In this document: one piece after another, positions 25,246 through 36,313 of the stretch
How positions within the stretch are numbered: the stretch's first letter is position 1
Layout of the letters: every line of letters starts with the position of its first letter
Source of the DNA: Sphingosinithalassobacter tenebrarum
Lineage (GTDB): Bacteria; Pseudomonadota; Alphaproteobacteria; Sphingomonadales; Sphingomonadaceae
NCBI RefSeq assembly: GCF_011057975.1
Contig: NZ_CP049109.1
Location: 2,263,001 to 2,327,000, forward strand
Direction: 5' to 3'
DNA: 64,000 bases
The notes under the pieces: generated by a model
Told to the model about the DNA's origin: nothing
Databases searched by the model: none
What the model saw: only the letters and a program-made list of their open reading frames with translations
Program-made: the position numbers and the translations under genes

Positions 25246-26541
25246 TCAGCGGTCCTGGCGCGCGAGGAACCTGTCATGGTCCTGCGCAGCCATTCGGATC
25301 TCGTAAAAGGCCGCGTCGTCCTCGACCCAGTGATCGAGCACTTCGCCATGTTGATGCAGCCATGCGGCGCCGGCGCCGTCACTCGGATCGAGCCGGACCA
25401 CGAAACGGCGATGCCCGGCGGTCAGCCGCTGCGCCATCATCGTGCGGAGCGCCTCAATGCCCTGCCCCGTCGCTGCCGATACCGCCATCACGCCGTCCCG
25501 CTGTGCAGTTTCCGCCGACAGCGCCGCGCGACGCTCCTCGTCGAGCAAGTCTATCTTGTTCCAGGCTTCGATGCGCGGCGTCGTTTCGGCCACGCCGATA
25601 TCGGCGAGAACCGCCTCGACATCGTCGCGCTGTGCCTCGCTGTCAGGATGCGACACGTCGCGCACGTGGATAAGCAGGTCGGCGGTGATAACTTCCTCGA
25701 GCGTCGCCTTGAACGCGGCGACGAGCTGCGTCGGCAGTTCGGACACGAAACCGACCGTGTCGGACAATATGGCCTTGTCGATTCCGGGCAGTGCGATCTG
25801 GCGCAAAGTCGGGTCGAGCGTGGCGAAGAGCAGGTTTTCCGCCATGACGTCACTCCCCGTCAGGCGATTGAAAAGCGTCGATTTTCCGGCGTTGGTATAG
25901 CCGACCAGGGCAATTACCGGCCAAGGCGCGCGCTGGCGCCGTTCGCGATGGAGCGAGCGCGTGCGGCTGACCTGCTCGAGGTCCTTTCGCAGCCGTGCCA
26001 TCCGGTCGCGGATAAGCCGGCGGTCAGCCTCGATCTGCGTCTCCCCCGGACCACCCAGAAAACCGAAACCACCCCGCTGCCGCTCGAGATGCGTCCAGCT
26101 GCGCACCAACCGGCCCGCCTGATAATCGAGATGCGCGAGTTCGACCTGCAGCCGCCCCTCGGCAGTGCGCGCGCGTTCGCCGAAAATCTCCAGGATCAAT
26201 CCGGTACGATCGATGACCTTGCAGCCGAGCGCACCTTCCAGGTTGCGCTGCTGGACCGCCGACAGCGAGGCGTCGAACACGACAAGCTGCAGCTCCTGGT
26301 CGCGCACTGCCTCGGCGAGCGTTTCGACCTGGCCCGATCCGATCAGCGTACCTGGCTTGGGCTGGCGTAGGCGAAAGGCAAGGCGATCCTCCACCTGTAT
26401 CCCGATCGCGAGCGCAAGCCCGGCGGTTTCCTCCAGCCGCGCGTCGGCATCGCGACTGGATCCGCCCAGATCGGGATAGACGACAGCAGCTCGCGCACCG
26501 CGGGCGAACTCACCCTGTTCGCGGTCGAATCCGGTACTCAA
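25246..26541 (-). CDS. hflX: Ribosome-associated GTPase HflX
   Basis: HflX splits stalled 70S ribosomes under heat and other stress. The 431-residue protein has the N-terminal ND1 domain with [16 protein letters not shown] and [17 protein letters not shown], a helical region with [15 protein letters not shown] (about 150-164), and the GTPase domain: G1 [16 protein letters not shown] (about 203-218), G3 DTVGF, G4 NKID. It starts with TTG overlapping the hfq stop by 4 bases, the usual hfq-hflX pairing. Confidence 0.96.
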   Translation of the reverse strand: MSTGFDREQGEFARGARAAVVYPDLGGSSRDADARLEETAGLALAIGIQVEDRLAFRLRQPKPGTLIGSGQVETLAEAVRDQELQLVVFDASLSAVQQRNLEGALGCKVIDRTGLILEIFGERARTAEGRLQVELAHLDYQAGRLVRSWTHLERQRGGFGFLGGPGETQIEADRRLIRDRMARLRKDLEQVSRTRSLHRERRQRAPWPVIALVGYTNAGKSTLFNRLTGSDVMAENLLFATLDPTLRQIALPGIDKAILSDTVGFVSELPTQLVAAFKATLEEVITADLLIHVRDVSHPDSEAQRDDVEAVLADIGVAETTPRIEAWNKIDLLDEERRAALSAETAQRDGVMAVSAATGQGIEALRTMMAQRLTAGHRRFVVRLDPSDGAGAAWLHQHGEVLDHWVEDDAAFYEIRMAAQDHDRFLARQDR

Positions 26542-27026
26542 TCGTCGTCCGGTGCCGTTTCTTCGGCGAGATTGAGCGGACGGGCCGGCTGAATTGTCGA
26601 AACGGCATGCTTGTAGACCAGCTGTGCCATGCCCTCGCGCTGAAGCAGCATGCAGAACAGATCGAAACCGGCAATCTGGCCCTGCAGCATGACGCCGTTG
26701 ACCAGGAACATGGTGACATTTTCCTCGGCCTTGCGGATCGCGTTGAGAAATATCTCCTGAAGTACCGGATTCTTCGACTGGTGGTCGCCCACCGCCTCAA
26801 GCAGCGCGGGCAAATCCATCGGGCCGGAAGGCATGATCGTGGAAATCGCATGTTTATAGATCAGCTGCGACTGCCCGTCGCGGCGCAGCAGGACCGAAAA
26901 ATTGTCGAACCAGGTGACGATACCCTGCAGCTTGACGCCCTTGACCAGAAACATGGTCACCGGCGTTTTCGATCGGCGCAGAGAGTTGAGAAACAGGTCC
27001 TGAAGCGAGGTCTGCTTGTCTGCCAT
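26538..27026 (-). CDS. hfq: Hfq with two fused Sm domains
   Basis: Hfq binds sRNAs and mRNAs and pairs them. Normal Hfq has about 80-100 residues and one Sm domain; this one has 162 residues with two full copies, at about 7-68 and 88-148, joined by a roughly 20-residue linker. Both keep the Sm2 signature YKHAxSTI (57-64 and 138-145), the proximal-site Gln (9, 90) and an Arg-rich rim (RR 17-18; RK 98-99). The second copy has changed proximal and distal positions (FDLF for FDNF, MLQG for KLQG). Three chains could build a pseudo-hexamer. It is cotranscribed with hflX. Confidence 0.95.
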   Translation of the reverse strand: MADKQTSLQDLFLNSLRRSKTPVTMFLVKGVKLQGIVTWFDNFSVLLRRDGQSQLIYKHAISTIMPSGPMDLPALLEAVGDHQSKNPVLQEIFLNAIRKAEENVTMFLVNGVMLQGQIAGFDLFCMLLQREGMAQLVYKHAVSTIQPARPLNLAEETAPDDD

Positions 27027-27046
27027 GCCGTTTCCTTCTGTTATTG

Positions 27047-27116
27047 GCGGGATTTGTCCCGCTGTGCGTCGTTTCCCGACGTCGGATCGCCACGCTGTCC
27101 GTGGCGGAACAGCGTG
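27047..27116 (-). promoter_or_regulatory. Structured region upstream of hfq
   Basis: Four inverted repeats lie between ntrX and hfq. CGCCACG (27088-27094) pairs with CGTGGCG (27100-27106); CACGCTGT (27091-27098) pairs with ACAGCGTG (27109-27116), so these two hairpins exclude each other. CCGACGTCGG (27076-27085) is a perfect palindrome, and GCGGGA (27047-27052) pairs with TCCCGC (27057-27062) just before the GAAGGAAA ribosome-binding region. Function is not known. Confidence 0.5.
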
Positions 27117-27119
27117 CCA

Positions 27120-27147
27120 ATCTAGGGAGCCCGTGCCCCGCCGTCCA
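27120..27147 (-). promoter_or_regulatory. Putative hfq promoter
   Basis: Read on the minus strand: TGGACG (27147-27142), 16 bases, CTAGAT (27125-27120). Transcription would start near 27112, inside the upper arm of one of two competing hairpins. The -35 hexamer is weaker than in the other TTG-N16-CTA elements. Confidence 0.3.
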
Positions 27148-27178
27148 GCGGCACGCCGGGATATCGTCTGCGCAAGGT

Positions 27179-28564
27179 TCAGCCGCGCTCGTCGCGCGTC
27201 TCGGTGATGCCGAGCAGCTTCAGCTTGCGGTGCAGCGCCGAACGCTCCATCCCGATGAAATTCGCGGTGCGCGAGATATTACCGGAAAAGCGCCGGATTT
27301 GGATGCGCAGATATTCGCGCTCGAATGTTTCTCGCGCTTCCTTCAGCGGCGCGCCCATGATCGCGTTGGTCCCCATCGCGCTGTCGGCCGGACCGCTCGT
27401 TCCCAGCACTTCGGGCGGCAACAGATCGAGGTCGATACGGCCGATACGGTCACCCGGCGCCAGAATGACGGTGCGCTCGACGACATTGCGCAGCTGGCGG
27501 ACATTGCCAGGCCATTCGTAGCTTTGCAGCGCTACCATCGCGTCCGCGGCGACTTCGGGCGTGGGGACCCGGCGTTCGCGAGCGTAATGCGCAACGAAAT
27601 ACTCGACCAGCACGGGAATATCCTCGCGCCGTTCGGAAAGCGGCGGAATGCTGACGGGTACGACGTTGAGCCGGTAATACAGATCTTCGCGAAAATTCCC
27701 TTGGGCGATTTCGGCCATCAGGTCGCGCGACGTCGCCGAAACGACGCGGACGTCGACCTTCACCGTTCGCTGGCCACCGATCCGCGTAAAGCTCTGATCG
27801 GTAAGCACGCGCAGAATGCGTGCCTGCGTGGCGACAGGCATGTCGGCGATCTCGTCGAGGAACAGCGTGCCGCCATGCGCCTGTTCGAGCAGCCCGGGAC
27901 GCACCAGGTCGCCCGCCTCTTCCACGCCGAACAATTCCTCTTCAACACGCTCGGGAGTCATTCGTGCCGCGCTGGCAATGACGAAGGGGGCGCCTCCGCG
28001 CTGGCTCCAGCTGTGCAGCAAGCGCGCCGCGACTTCTTTGCCGGTTCCCGCTCCGCCGGTGATCAGGACGCGGCTTCCGGTCGCGGCGACTCGCTTCAGC
28101 GTCGCGCGGACGGCGTTGATCGCGCTGGAATTGCCCGTGAGATCGGTATCGAAACCCACGGTCGCGCGCAGCGATGCGACTTCGCGCCGCAACCGCTCGG
28201 TCTCGGTCGCGCGTTCCACCATCAGTAACAGCCGCTCGGCCTCGAAGGGCTTTTCGATGAAGTCGGCGGCGCCGCGCCGGATCGCCGCGACCGCCGTATC
28301 GAGATTGCCGTGGCCCGAAATGACAAGCACCGGAATCGAGCTGTCGCGACGCTTGATCTCGTCGAGCAGATCAAGTCCGTCGAGCTTCGATCCCTGGAGC
28401 CAGACGTCGAGCAGCACCAGCGACGGCCGGCGGTCGGCGATCGCTTCCAGCGCACCGGTACTGTCGGCCGCGCCGCGGGTTTCATAGCCTTCGTCCTCTA
28501 GGACGCCGGAAACCAGCTCCCGAATGTCGCGTTCGTCGTCAACGACGAGGATGTCGAGTGTCAT
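27179..28564 (-). CDS. ntrX: Nitrogen-regulation response regulator NtrX
   Basis: Partner of the membrane kinase NtrY. The 461 residues comprise a receiver domain (1-120; phosphorylated Asp in [10 protein letters not shown], about residue 53), a sigma54-type AAA+ domain with the variant Walker [10 protein letters not shown] and Walker [12 protein letters not shown], and a C-terminal helix-turn-helix ([20 protein letters not shown]). The GAFTGA loop that contacts sigma54 is replaced by [10 protein letters not shown], as in other NtrX proteins, so it probably works as a DNA-binding repressor or sigma70-type regulator. It is coupled to ntrY by a 4-base overlap. Confidence 0.93.
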   Translation of the reverse strand: MTLDILVVDDERDIRELVSGVLEDEGYETRGAADSTGALEAIADRRPSLVLLDVWLQGSKLDGLDLLDEIKRRDSSIPVLVISGHGNLDTAVAAIRRGAADFIEKPFEAERLLLMVERATETERLRREVASLRATVGFDTDLTGNSSAINAVRATLKRVAATGSRVLITGGAGTGKEVAARLLHSWSQRGGAPFVIASAARMTPERVEEELFGVEEAGDLVRPGLLEQAHGGTLFLDEIADMPVATQARILRVLTDQSFTRIGGQRTVKVDVRVVSATSRDLMAEIAQGNFREDLYYRLNVVPVSIPPLSERREDIPVLVEYFVAHYARERRVPTPEVAADAMVALQSYEWPGNVRQLRNVVERTVILAPGDRIGRIDLDLLPPEVLGTSGPADSAMGTNAIMGAPLKEARETFEREYLRIQIRRFSGNISRTANFIGMERSALHRKLKLLGITETRDERG

Positions 28565-30813
28565 GAGCGTCCACTTTCATTACGAGTGAGTGCGGCGAGA
28601 CGGGAATCTTCCCCTTCCCCGCTCTCGTCTCCGGCTTCTGCGGCGAGATGGGACAGAAGCGTCGTATCGAAGACCATGCGCACCAATGTGCCTCCTCCCG
28701 GTCGGTCGGAGAAACTGACGGTACCGAAATGCTCTTCGACAATCTTTTTCACGATCGCGAGGCCGAGGCCGGTGCCGCGGCTGCGCGTCGTCATATACGG
28801 TTCCACGATCCGGTCGCGTTCGATTGGCAGGCCGACCCCGTTATCGGCCACTTCCACGCACAGCGCCCCTTCGCCGTTGCGGCTCACATATACGCTGATT
28901 TCTCCCGGAACACCCGTTTCCTCACGCGCCTCGACGGCTTCGACGGCATTCTTCACGACATTGGTCAGCGCCTGCCCGATCTGGCGGCGATCGCAGACGA
29001 AGGGCGGCAGATCATCGTCGGCGGTGATGCGGAAACCGATGGCGGGATGCGCGACTTCGTGAAGGAAAACCGCCTGGCGGGCGATATCGAGCAGCGATTC
29101 CTCGCGGAAAACCGGCTTGGGCATCCGCGCGAAGGATGAGAATTCATCGACCATCCGCCGCAAGTCGCCAACCTGGCGCACGATAGTATCGGTCAAACGC
29201 GTGAAAGTACCGTCGGCCTCTTCCATCTTGCGCCCATAACGGCGTTGCAGTCGCTCTGCGGCAAGCTGGATCGGCGTCAGCGGATTCTTGATTTCATGGG
29301 CGATCCGCCGTGCAACATCCGACCAGGCGGCGCGGCGCTGGTCGAGCAGTTGCTGCGTGATGTCGTCGAAGGTCAGCACCTGACCGCTTTCGTCGCGCGT
29401 TACCTTCACCGCCAGCGTCCGAGGCTCCCCGCCAGTCGTCATCTGTACGATCGCCTCGCGTTCACCATTGTCGAGCAGCGCGTCGAGCTCGGGTGCGATT
29501 TCGGCAAGCCGGCGTCCAACGGCATCCGCTTCCTGCAGGTGCAGCAGCAGCCGGGCCGATTCGTTGATCAGCTGCGCGCGGCGCTCCGCGTCGATCGAGA
29601 TCACCCCCGCCGTGACTCCCGACATGACGGCCTCGATAAGCGCGCGGCGGCTTTCGAGCTGGCGATTGGCGTCGACCAATTCGCCGGTCTGCTCCTGCAG
29701 CCGCTCGGTCATGATGTTGAACGCGAGGCCGAGCGTCCCGACCTCGTCGCGGCTGTTGGGGTCTTCGACCCGCACCGAAAGATCGCCCTGCGCGACCTGC
29801 CGCGCCGCGCCCACCAGCTTGTCGATCGGCCGCACGAGGCGATCGGCAACCGCCAGCGCGATCAGCATGGCAAGGCCGATGATCAGCAGCGCAACGACAA
29901 ACAGCGCGATGTTGAATTTGAGGTGCAGCGACTGGGCGCGCTGCTGGAGCGAGTCATATTCCCGGTTGATCGCATCGGCCGAAACGACCTGCTTGTTCAT
30001 GAACTCCACGTTCGCGCGTGTCCCGACATAGAGATAGGTGTCGGGAATCTGCCGGATGTTGATGACTACCCAGATCGTTTCGGTATCGCGGTCGACATAG
30101 GGAAAGACATTGGGGTTGAGCCCGTCGCCTATGCGTTTCGCCAGCACGTCGGTATCTGGCGGGAGAACCGTGTAGAGCACTTTCACCGGCTCACCCTCGC
30201 GATGCGTGAAGACCGCCGCTTCGGAAAGATTGCGCAGATAGAGCTGGAGCTCGAGAAACTCCTGAAATTCCTGAGATTCTCGGGGAATTTCGGGATATTT
30301 CGCGGCAAGGTCTTCGGTGATCGCGGCGGCTTCCCCCGCCCAGCGCTGCGCAACGAGATTGCGCCCCTCCTCGGCAAGCTTGATCGAGGCATTGAATGCT
30401 GTCCGGGCACGGTCCGACAGCCAGAACTGGGTGCCCGACTGGAACATCACCGATGCCGCGATGACGGTGAGCACGATCGGCACGCTGGCGATCAGCGAAA
30501 ACAGCGCGACGAGCCGGATGTGCAGCCGTCCGCCGCCGCCCATCTCCGAACGCGCGACGCGGAACTTGGCGATACGCCGCCCCGCGAGCACGATCAGCGC
30601 CGCGAACGGCAGGAGGTTGCCCAGCAACAGCGCAGCACCGGTCAGCGGGCTGACAAGCTTGCCTTCGACATTTGCCTGATTGATGATCAGGAAAGTGATC
30701 GTCGCCATGCCGATCGCAACGGCCACCACGCCGATTTCGATCGCCGGTGCGACAATCGACCGTTCTGCCTTCCCGCCTTCCGCTTGCAGTTCTGGATCGG
30801 GTACGCCCGTCAT
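28561..30813 (-). CDS. ntrY: Nitrogen-regulation sensor kinase NtrY
   Basis: Membrane histidine kinase for NtrX. From the ATG at 30813 it has 750 residues: hydrophobic spans at about 24-41, 57-77 and 95-120, a periplasmic sensor region to about 290, another span, HAMP (about 320-375), PAS (about 390-490), the H box IAHEIKNPLTPIQLAAERL and the ATPase with NVVKNAVEAVEA (N box) and GTGLGLAIVKKI (G box). GTG at 30852 would add 13 residues; neither start has a clear ribosome-binding site. It lies 95 bases after ntrC, so it may have its own promoter. Confidence 0.92.
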   Translation of the reverse strand: MTGVPDPELQAEGGKAERSIVAPAIEIGVVAVAIGMATITFLIINQANVEGKLVSPLTGAALLLGNLLPFAALIVLAGRRIAKFRVARSEMGGGGRLHIRLVALFSLIASVPIVLTVIAASVMFQSGTQFWLSDRARTAFNASIKLAEEGRNLVAQRWAGEAAAITEDLAAKYPEIPRESQEFQEFLELQLYLRNLSEAAVFTHREGEPVKVLYTVLPPDTDVLAKRIGDGLNPNVFPYVDRDTETIWVVINIRQIPDTYLYVGTRANVEFMNKQVVSADAINREYDSLQQRAQSLHLKFNIALFVVALLIIGLAMLIALAVADRLVRPIDKLVGAARQVAQGDLSVRVEDPNSRDEVGTLGLAFNIMTERLQEQTGELVDANRQLESRRALIEAVMSGVTAGVISIDAERRAQLINESARLLLHLQEADAVGRRLAEIAPELDALLDNGEREAIVQMTTGGEPRTLAVKVTRDESGQVLTFDDITQQLLDQRRAAWSDVARRIAHEIKNPLTPIQLAAERLQRRYGRKMEEADGTFTRLTDTIVRQVGDLRRMVDEFSSFARMPKPVFREESLLDIARQAVFLHEVAHPAIGFRITADDDLPPFVCDRRQIGQALTNVVKNAVEAVEAREETGVPGEISVYVSRNGEGALCVEVADNGVGLPIERDRIVEPYMTTRSRGTGLGLAIVKKIVEEHFGTVSFSDRPGGGTLVRMVFDTTLLSHLAAEAGDESGEGEDSRLAALTRNESGRS

Positions 30814-30908
30814 CGTTGCATCAATACAACGGAGGCGTTGCTCCGAAAACACATAACTGACGTCGGCTCGTCGCTATTTTGGTACGCCCGACCCGGCGTG
30901 AAACGACT

Positions 30909-32320
<1,412 letters not shown>

Positions 32321-32324
<4 letters not shown>

Positions 32325-33370
32325 GGCATTGCCCTTGCCAGCAGGAGGCGGAAGCTGGTCACCCCGTCCTCGCGCGAATATTGCACCATGCCACCCATGT
32401 CGCGCATCAGCTTGTCCACCAGCGGCAGGCCCAGCCCCTTTCCTTCCGGTTTGCCCGAAACAAAGGGTTCGAAGAGATGGTCGGCAATGTCCTCGGGCGC
32501 GCCGGGCCCGTTGTCGGCTATCACGATCTCGATCGGGAGCGGGCGTCGCGACTGACGCGGGCCGATACTTACCGACATGCCGTGCCGATATGCCGTGGAC
32601 AAGGTGATCTTCGGCTCCGGCGTTTGCGCCAGCGCTTCGGCGGCGTTCTTGAGCAGGTTCACCAGCACCTGCAGAAATGCGTCGCGATCGACCATCACCG
32701 GCGGCAGCGACGGATCGAACCGCTCCTCGATCGCGATATCGCGCGCGAAGCCGGTCCGGGCAAGCCGTCCGGCATGTTCGAGCAGCGGATAGACATTGGT
32801 CGATTCCAGCTTCATCGGCCGGGTGTCGGTGAAGTCCTGCATCAAGTCGATCAGCGCGGCGATCCGGTCGACCTCGGTGGTGATCAGCCGGGTCAGTTCC
32901 GACCCCTCTTCGACACCGGGGTCGAGCAGCTGCGCCGCGCCGCGGATCCCCGACAGCGGGTTCTTGATTTCATGCGCCAGCATCGCGGCTGCGCCCATCG
33001 CCGCGCGCGCGCCCGCGGTTCGCTCGACGCCGTGCGCGCGCCGGGCGGTGGGTGCATGATGCAACGTCAGAATGCGCCACCCGGGATGATCGGCGATCAT
33101 CGATTCGAGATAGTCGACGCGCAGCCGCGGACCGCGCACCACTTTCACATCAGCATCGAACGCGGCGAAACCATGTCCGCTGCGCCGCGCGGCATCGTCG
33201 GCGGGCGGCACCAGGATATCGCGCAATGTCTGACCAACCATCGAGCGTTCGGAGTGATTGAGCAGCAATTCGCAGGCCGCATTGGCATGCGCGACTCGTT
33301 CCTCGGGATCGAGGATCATCACCGCCACCGGCATCGCACCGAACATCTCGGCAAAGGAAGGACCGGCCAC
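32321..33370 (-). CDS. ntrB: Nitrogen-regulation sensor kinase NtrB (NR-II)
   Basis: Soluble kinase/phosphatase that phosphorylates NtrC, normally controlled by PII. The 349 residues have a PAS domain (about 5-110, with MPVAVMILDPEERVAHANAA), the H box AMLAHEIKNPLSGIRGAAQL, the N box LVNLLKNAAEALA, DNGPG and the G box GKGLGLPLVDKL. The GTG at 33370 is chosen because GGGAGGAAG stands 7-8 bases before it; a GTG at 33418 would overlap dusB by 25 bases without such a site. It follows dusB by 23 bases. Confidence 0.92.
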
Positions 33371-33393
33371 TGGCGCTTCCTCCCTTCCGGCCC

Positions 33394-34392
33394 TCAGGCC
33401 GCCGCGCGCGAACGCCACGGCGCGTAATATTCGTCGAGCATCGCCAGCACGCGTGTCGCGTCCGGTTCCTGATTAACCTTGTTACGGAACTCGGCCGAGC
33501 CGTGCAGCCCGCGCGTATACCAGCCGATATGCTTGCGCATCATGTTGACGCCCACCTGCTCGCCATAATGGGAGAGCGTTTCGGTATAGTGGCGCAGGAT
33601 CGTCTGATACTGCTCCTCGATCGGGGGATCCGGCGTTTCCACGCCTTCGCACAGCGCGCGCATCACCTGACGCAGCAGCCAGGGCCGGCCATAGGCGCCG
33701 CGCCCGATCATCACGCCGTCCGCACCGGACTGTGCCAGCGCTTCGCGCGCATCCTCGACCGAACAGATATCGCCATTGACGATCACCGGGATCGAGACGA
33801 CATCCTTCACCTTGCGGACAAAGGCCCAGTCGGCGCTTCCCTTGTACATCTGGTTGCGGGTGCGGCCGTGGACGGTCACCATCTTGACGCCCAGCTGTTC
33901 GGCGATTTTCGCCAGTTCGGGCGCATTGAGGCTGTCATGACACCAGCCCATCCGCATCTTGAGCGTGACCGGCGTCGAGACCGCATCGACGGTCGCCTTG
34001 ACGATGGCAGCGGCGTGATCGAGGTCGCGCATCAGCGCCGAACCCGCGTCGCCGTTTGTCACCTTGCGAACCGGACAACCCATGTTGATGTCGATGATCG
34101 CCGCTCCGCGATCCTCGTTCAGCTTGGCAGCCTCTCCCATTTCGTGCGGTGTGCAGCCGACGAGCTGCATCGATACCGGCTCTTCGATCGGGTCCCACGC
34201 TGCCTTGATCACCGACTGGCGCGTCTCGCGGATCGCCGCGGCGCTCGCAATCATCTCGGTGACGTTAAGCCCGGAGCCGAAACGGCGCACGGCGCGGCGG
34301 AACGGCAGGTCGGTCACGCCCGTCATGGGCGCGAGCAACACGGGCGCATCGATACGGACATCGCCGATCTGGATGGGAGCGAGTTTCGTCAT
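33394..34392 (-). CDS. dusB: tRNA-dihydrouridine synthase B
   Basis: Reduces uridines in the D loop of tRNA with FMN and NADPH. The 332-residue TIM barrel has [14 protein letters not shown] (about 19-32), the catalytic Cys106 in [43 protein letters not shown] and [14 protein letters not shown]. In alphaproteobacteria, as in enterics where dusB precedes fis, this gene heads the ntrBC cluster. It is divergent from ispDF with 83 bases between the starts. Confidence 0.95.
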   Translation of the reverse strand: MTKLAPIQIGDVRIDAPVLLAPMTGVTDLPFRRAVRRFGSGLNVTEMIASAAAIRETRQSVIKAAWDPIEEPVSMQLVGCTPHEMGEAAKLNEDRGAAIIDINMGCPVRKVTNGDAGSALMRDLDHAAAIVKATVDAVSTPVTLKMRMGWCHDSLNAPELAKIAEQLGVKMVTVHGRTRNQMYKGSADWAFVRKVKDVVSIPVIVNGDICSVEDAREALAQSGADGVMIGRGAYGRPWLLRQVMRALCEGVETPDPPIEEQYQTILRHYTETLSHYGEQVGVNMMRKHIGWYTRGLHGSAEFRNKVNQEPDATRVLAMLDEYYAPWRSRAAA

Positions 34393-34438
34393 GTCTGCCT
34401 GAAAAATAGGCAGTTGCCGCTATCGGCACAAGCGACGA

Positions 34439-34466
34439 TTGGCAAGCCGTGCCGGCGCGGCTAGGG
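34439..34466 (+). promoter_or_regulatory. Putative ispDF promoter, start-proximal
   Basis: TTGGCA (34439-34444), 16 bases, CTAGGG (34461-34466), then 9 bases to the ATG. Same hexamer and spacer as the pyrH element, with no ribosome-binding site of the usual kind, so the message may be leaderless. Confidence 0.5.
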
Positions 34467-34475
34467 CGCATCGGC

Positions 34476-35654
34476 ATGGGACGCACCGTTGCGATCATCG
34501 TTGCCGCCGGTACGGGGTCGCGCATGGGCGGCGATCCGAAGCAGTATCGGCTGCTTTCGGGGCGTCCGGTGATCGCGCACAGCCATGCGGCGCTGGCGCG
34601 CCACCCCGGCATCGATGCCGTGCTGGTGGTGATCGGGCGCGGACAGGAAGCCATGCTGGCCAAGGCGATCGGCGATGTCCCGTTCGTGGTGGGCGGCGCC
34701 AGCAGGCGGGAATCGGTCCGCAACGGTCTGGAGGCCATCGCCGCGCAGGGTAGCGCGGACAGCGTGTTGATCCACGACGCGGCGCGACCGATCATCCCCG
34801 CATCGGTGATCGATTCGCTGCTGATCGCCCTGCAGAGCAAAGCCGGAGCAACTCCCGCCCTGCCGGTTGCAGACACCATCGCCAGGGGATCGTCCCGCGG
34901 TTGGGTGCCCGATACGCTGGGGACGCTCGGCGACATTGTCGATCGCAGCACACTGGTCCGCATCCAGACGCCCCAGGCATTCCACTTCGATGCGATCCTC
35001 GCCGCACATCGCAACTGGCCCGCGGACCGCGAAGCGACCGACGACGCCCAGATGCTCCGCCGCTCGGGCGAAGAAATCGCGCTGGTTCCAGGAGATACGG
35101 CATTGGAAAAGCTGACGCACCCGGATGATCTCGCACTCGCGGAGCTGCGTCTGGGCGCGGGGATGATCAGCCGCAGCGCCACCGGCTTCGACGTGCACCG
35201 CTATGCCGAGGGCAAACCGCTCTGGCTCGGCGGCATCGAAATCCCCTCCCCCGTCGGGCTTTCCGGTCACAGCGACGCCGACGTGCTCCTGCATGCCATT
35301 ACCGATGCCCTGCTCGGCACTATCGGCGAAGGCGATATCGGGTTGCATTTCCCGCCCAGCGATCCGCAATGGGCGGGCGCGGCTTCGTCGCGGTTCCTGG
35401 AACACGCCGCGTCGCTGATCCGCGCCCGCGGCGGCTTTATCGATTTCGTCGACGCCACCATAATCTGCGAACGGCCGAAGATCGGACCGCACCGCGAAGC
35501 GATCCGCCAAAGCGTCGCGGCGCTGTTGCGGCTGCCAGTGGAGGCGATTAGCATCAAGGCAACGACAACCGAACGGCTGGGCTTTACCGGCCGCGGCGAA
35601 GGAATGGCGGCGCAGGCTATCGCGACCGTCAGGCTGAAAGGGAACGGCGCATGA
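34476..35654 (+). CDS. ispDF: Bifunctional IspD/IspF enzyme of the MEP pathway
   Basis: Carries out two non-consecutive steps of isoprenoid synthesis: cytidylyl transfer to MEP (IspD) and cyclisation to MEcPP (IspF). The 392 residues comprise IspD (about 1-228; IIVAAGTGSRMGGDPKQY, DAARPIIP, QTPQAFHF, ATDDA) and IspF (about 233-392; GFDVHRY, LSGHSDADVLLHAITDALLG, IKATTTERLGFTGRGEG). This fusion is well known in alphaproteobacteria. It overlaps the next gene by 4 bases; dxr is 25 kb away. Confidence 0.96.
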   Translation: MGRTVAIIVAAGTGSRMGGDPKQYRLLSGRPVIAHSHAALARHPGIDAVLVVIGRGQEAMLAKAIGDVPFVVGGASRRESVRNGLEAIAAQGSADSVLIHDAARPIIPASVIDSLLIALQSKAGATPALPVADTIARGSSRGWVPDTLGTLGDIVDRSTLVRIQTPQAFHFDAILAAHRNWPADREATDDAQMLRRSGEEIALVPGDTALEKLTHPDDLALAELRLGAGMISRSATGFDVHRYAEGKPLWLGGIEIPSPVGLSGHSDADVLLHAITDALLGTIGEGDIGLHFPPSDPQWAGAASSRFLEHAASLIRARGGFIDFVDATIICERPKIGPHREAIRQSVAALLRLPVEAISIKATTTERLGFTGRGEGMAAQAIATVRLKGNGA

Positions 35655-36313
35655 AGATGAAAGCGTTGATGACGGCAGGCGCGACCTGGCTCGCGCTGCT
35701 GGGTACTGCGGCGCATGCGCAGGCAGTGACGGCCGCGGCCAAGCCATGCGTCACCACCAGCGAAATCCGCGCCGGCCTGCTCACGCTGCTACCCGGCGTG
35801 CTGAGCGCGGTGCGCGACGCATGCCTTCCCAAACTGGACGACGATTCGTTTTTCGCCAATGGCGGCGAAGCGATGGTCGCCTATTACAATGTGGCGGGCG
35901 AGACCGCCGCTCCGGTCGCGATCGCAGCCATCCAGCGATTGAGTAGCGAATCGGACGATTTCAACATTCCCGAAGAGTTCGACCCGGCGATGGTCAGCGT
36001 GCTCGTCGGCTCCCTGCTGGGGCCGATCCTGGCCAAGGAACTCGATGCCGGCACCTGCGGCTATGCCGATCGCGCACTGGAGCAACTCGCACCGCTGCCT
36101 CCTGAAAACCTGACCGGCTTCGTCGCCATCGTCGCGGAAGGCGCGCTCGCCGCCAAGCGCAAAAAGGCAGAAGCGGCAGCCGCGGAAGCAGCCCAGGCCC
36201 TTGCGGAAGCCGAAACGCCGGACGAGATCGCGGCCGCCGAAGCATTGGTGGAAGCTGCCAAGAACGACACGATTCCATTCGAAATCTGCAGCTCGGAGCT
36301 GGTTTCCCGGTAA
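35651..36313 (+). CDS. Secreted Ala-rich protein of unknown function
   Basis: A 220-residue protein with a signal peptide (cut near AHAQ, about residue 24). The mature part has three Cys, a region around FFANGGEAMVAYYNVAGETAAP, and a long, highly charged Ala/Glu helix at about 163-210 (RKKAEAAAAEAAQALAEAE) likely to form a coiled coil. It overlaps ispDF by ATGA at its start and pncC by one base at its end, so it is a fixed part of this operon. I do not recognise a family. Confidence 0.75.
   Translation: MKMKALMTAGATWLALLGTAAHAQAVTAAAKPCVTTSEIRAGLLTLLPGVLSAVRDACLPKLDDDSFFANGGEAMVAYYNVAGETAAPVAIAAIQRLSSESDDFNIPEEFDPAMVSVLVGSLLGPILAKELDAGTCGYADRALEQLAPLPPENLTGFVAIVAEGALAAKRKKAEAAAAEAAQALAEAETPDEIAAAEALVEAAKNDTIPFEICSSELVSR

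Noticed and set aside
34476..35654. ispDF fusion as a novelty
   Set aside because: IspD-IspF fusions are a well-known feature of alphaproteobacteria and some other groups.
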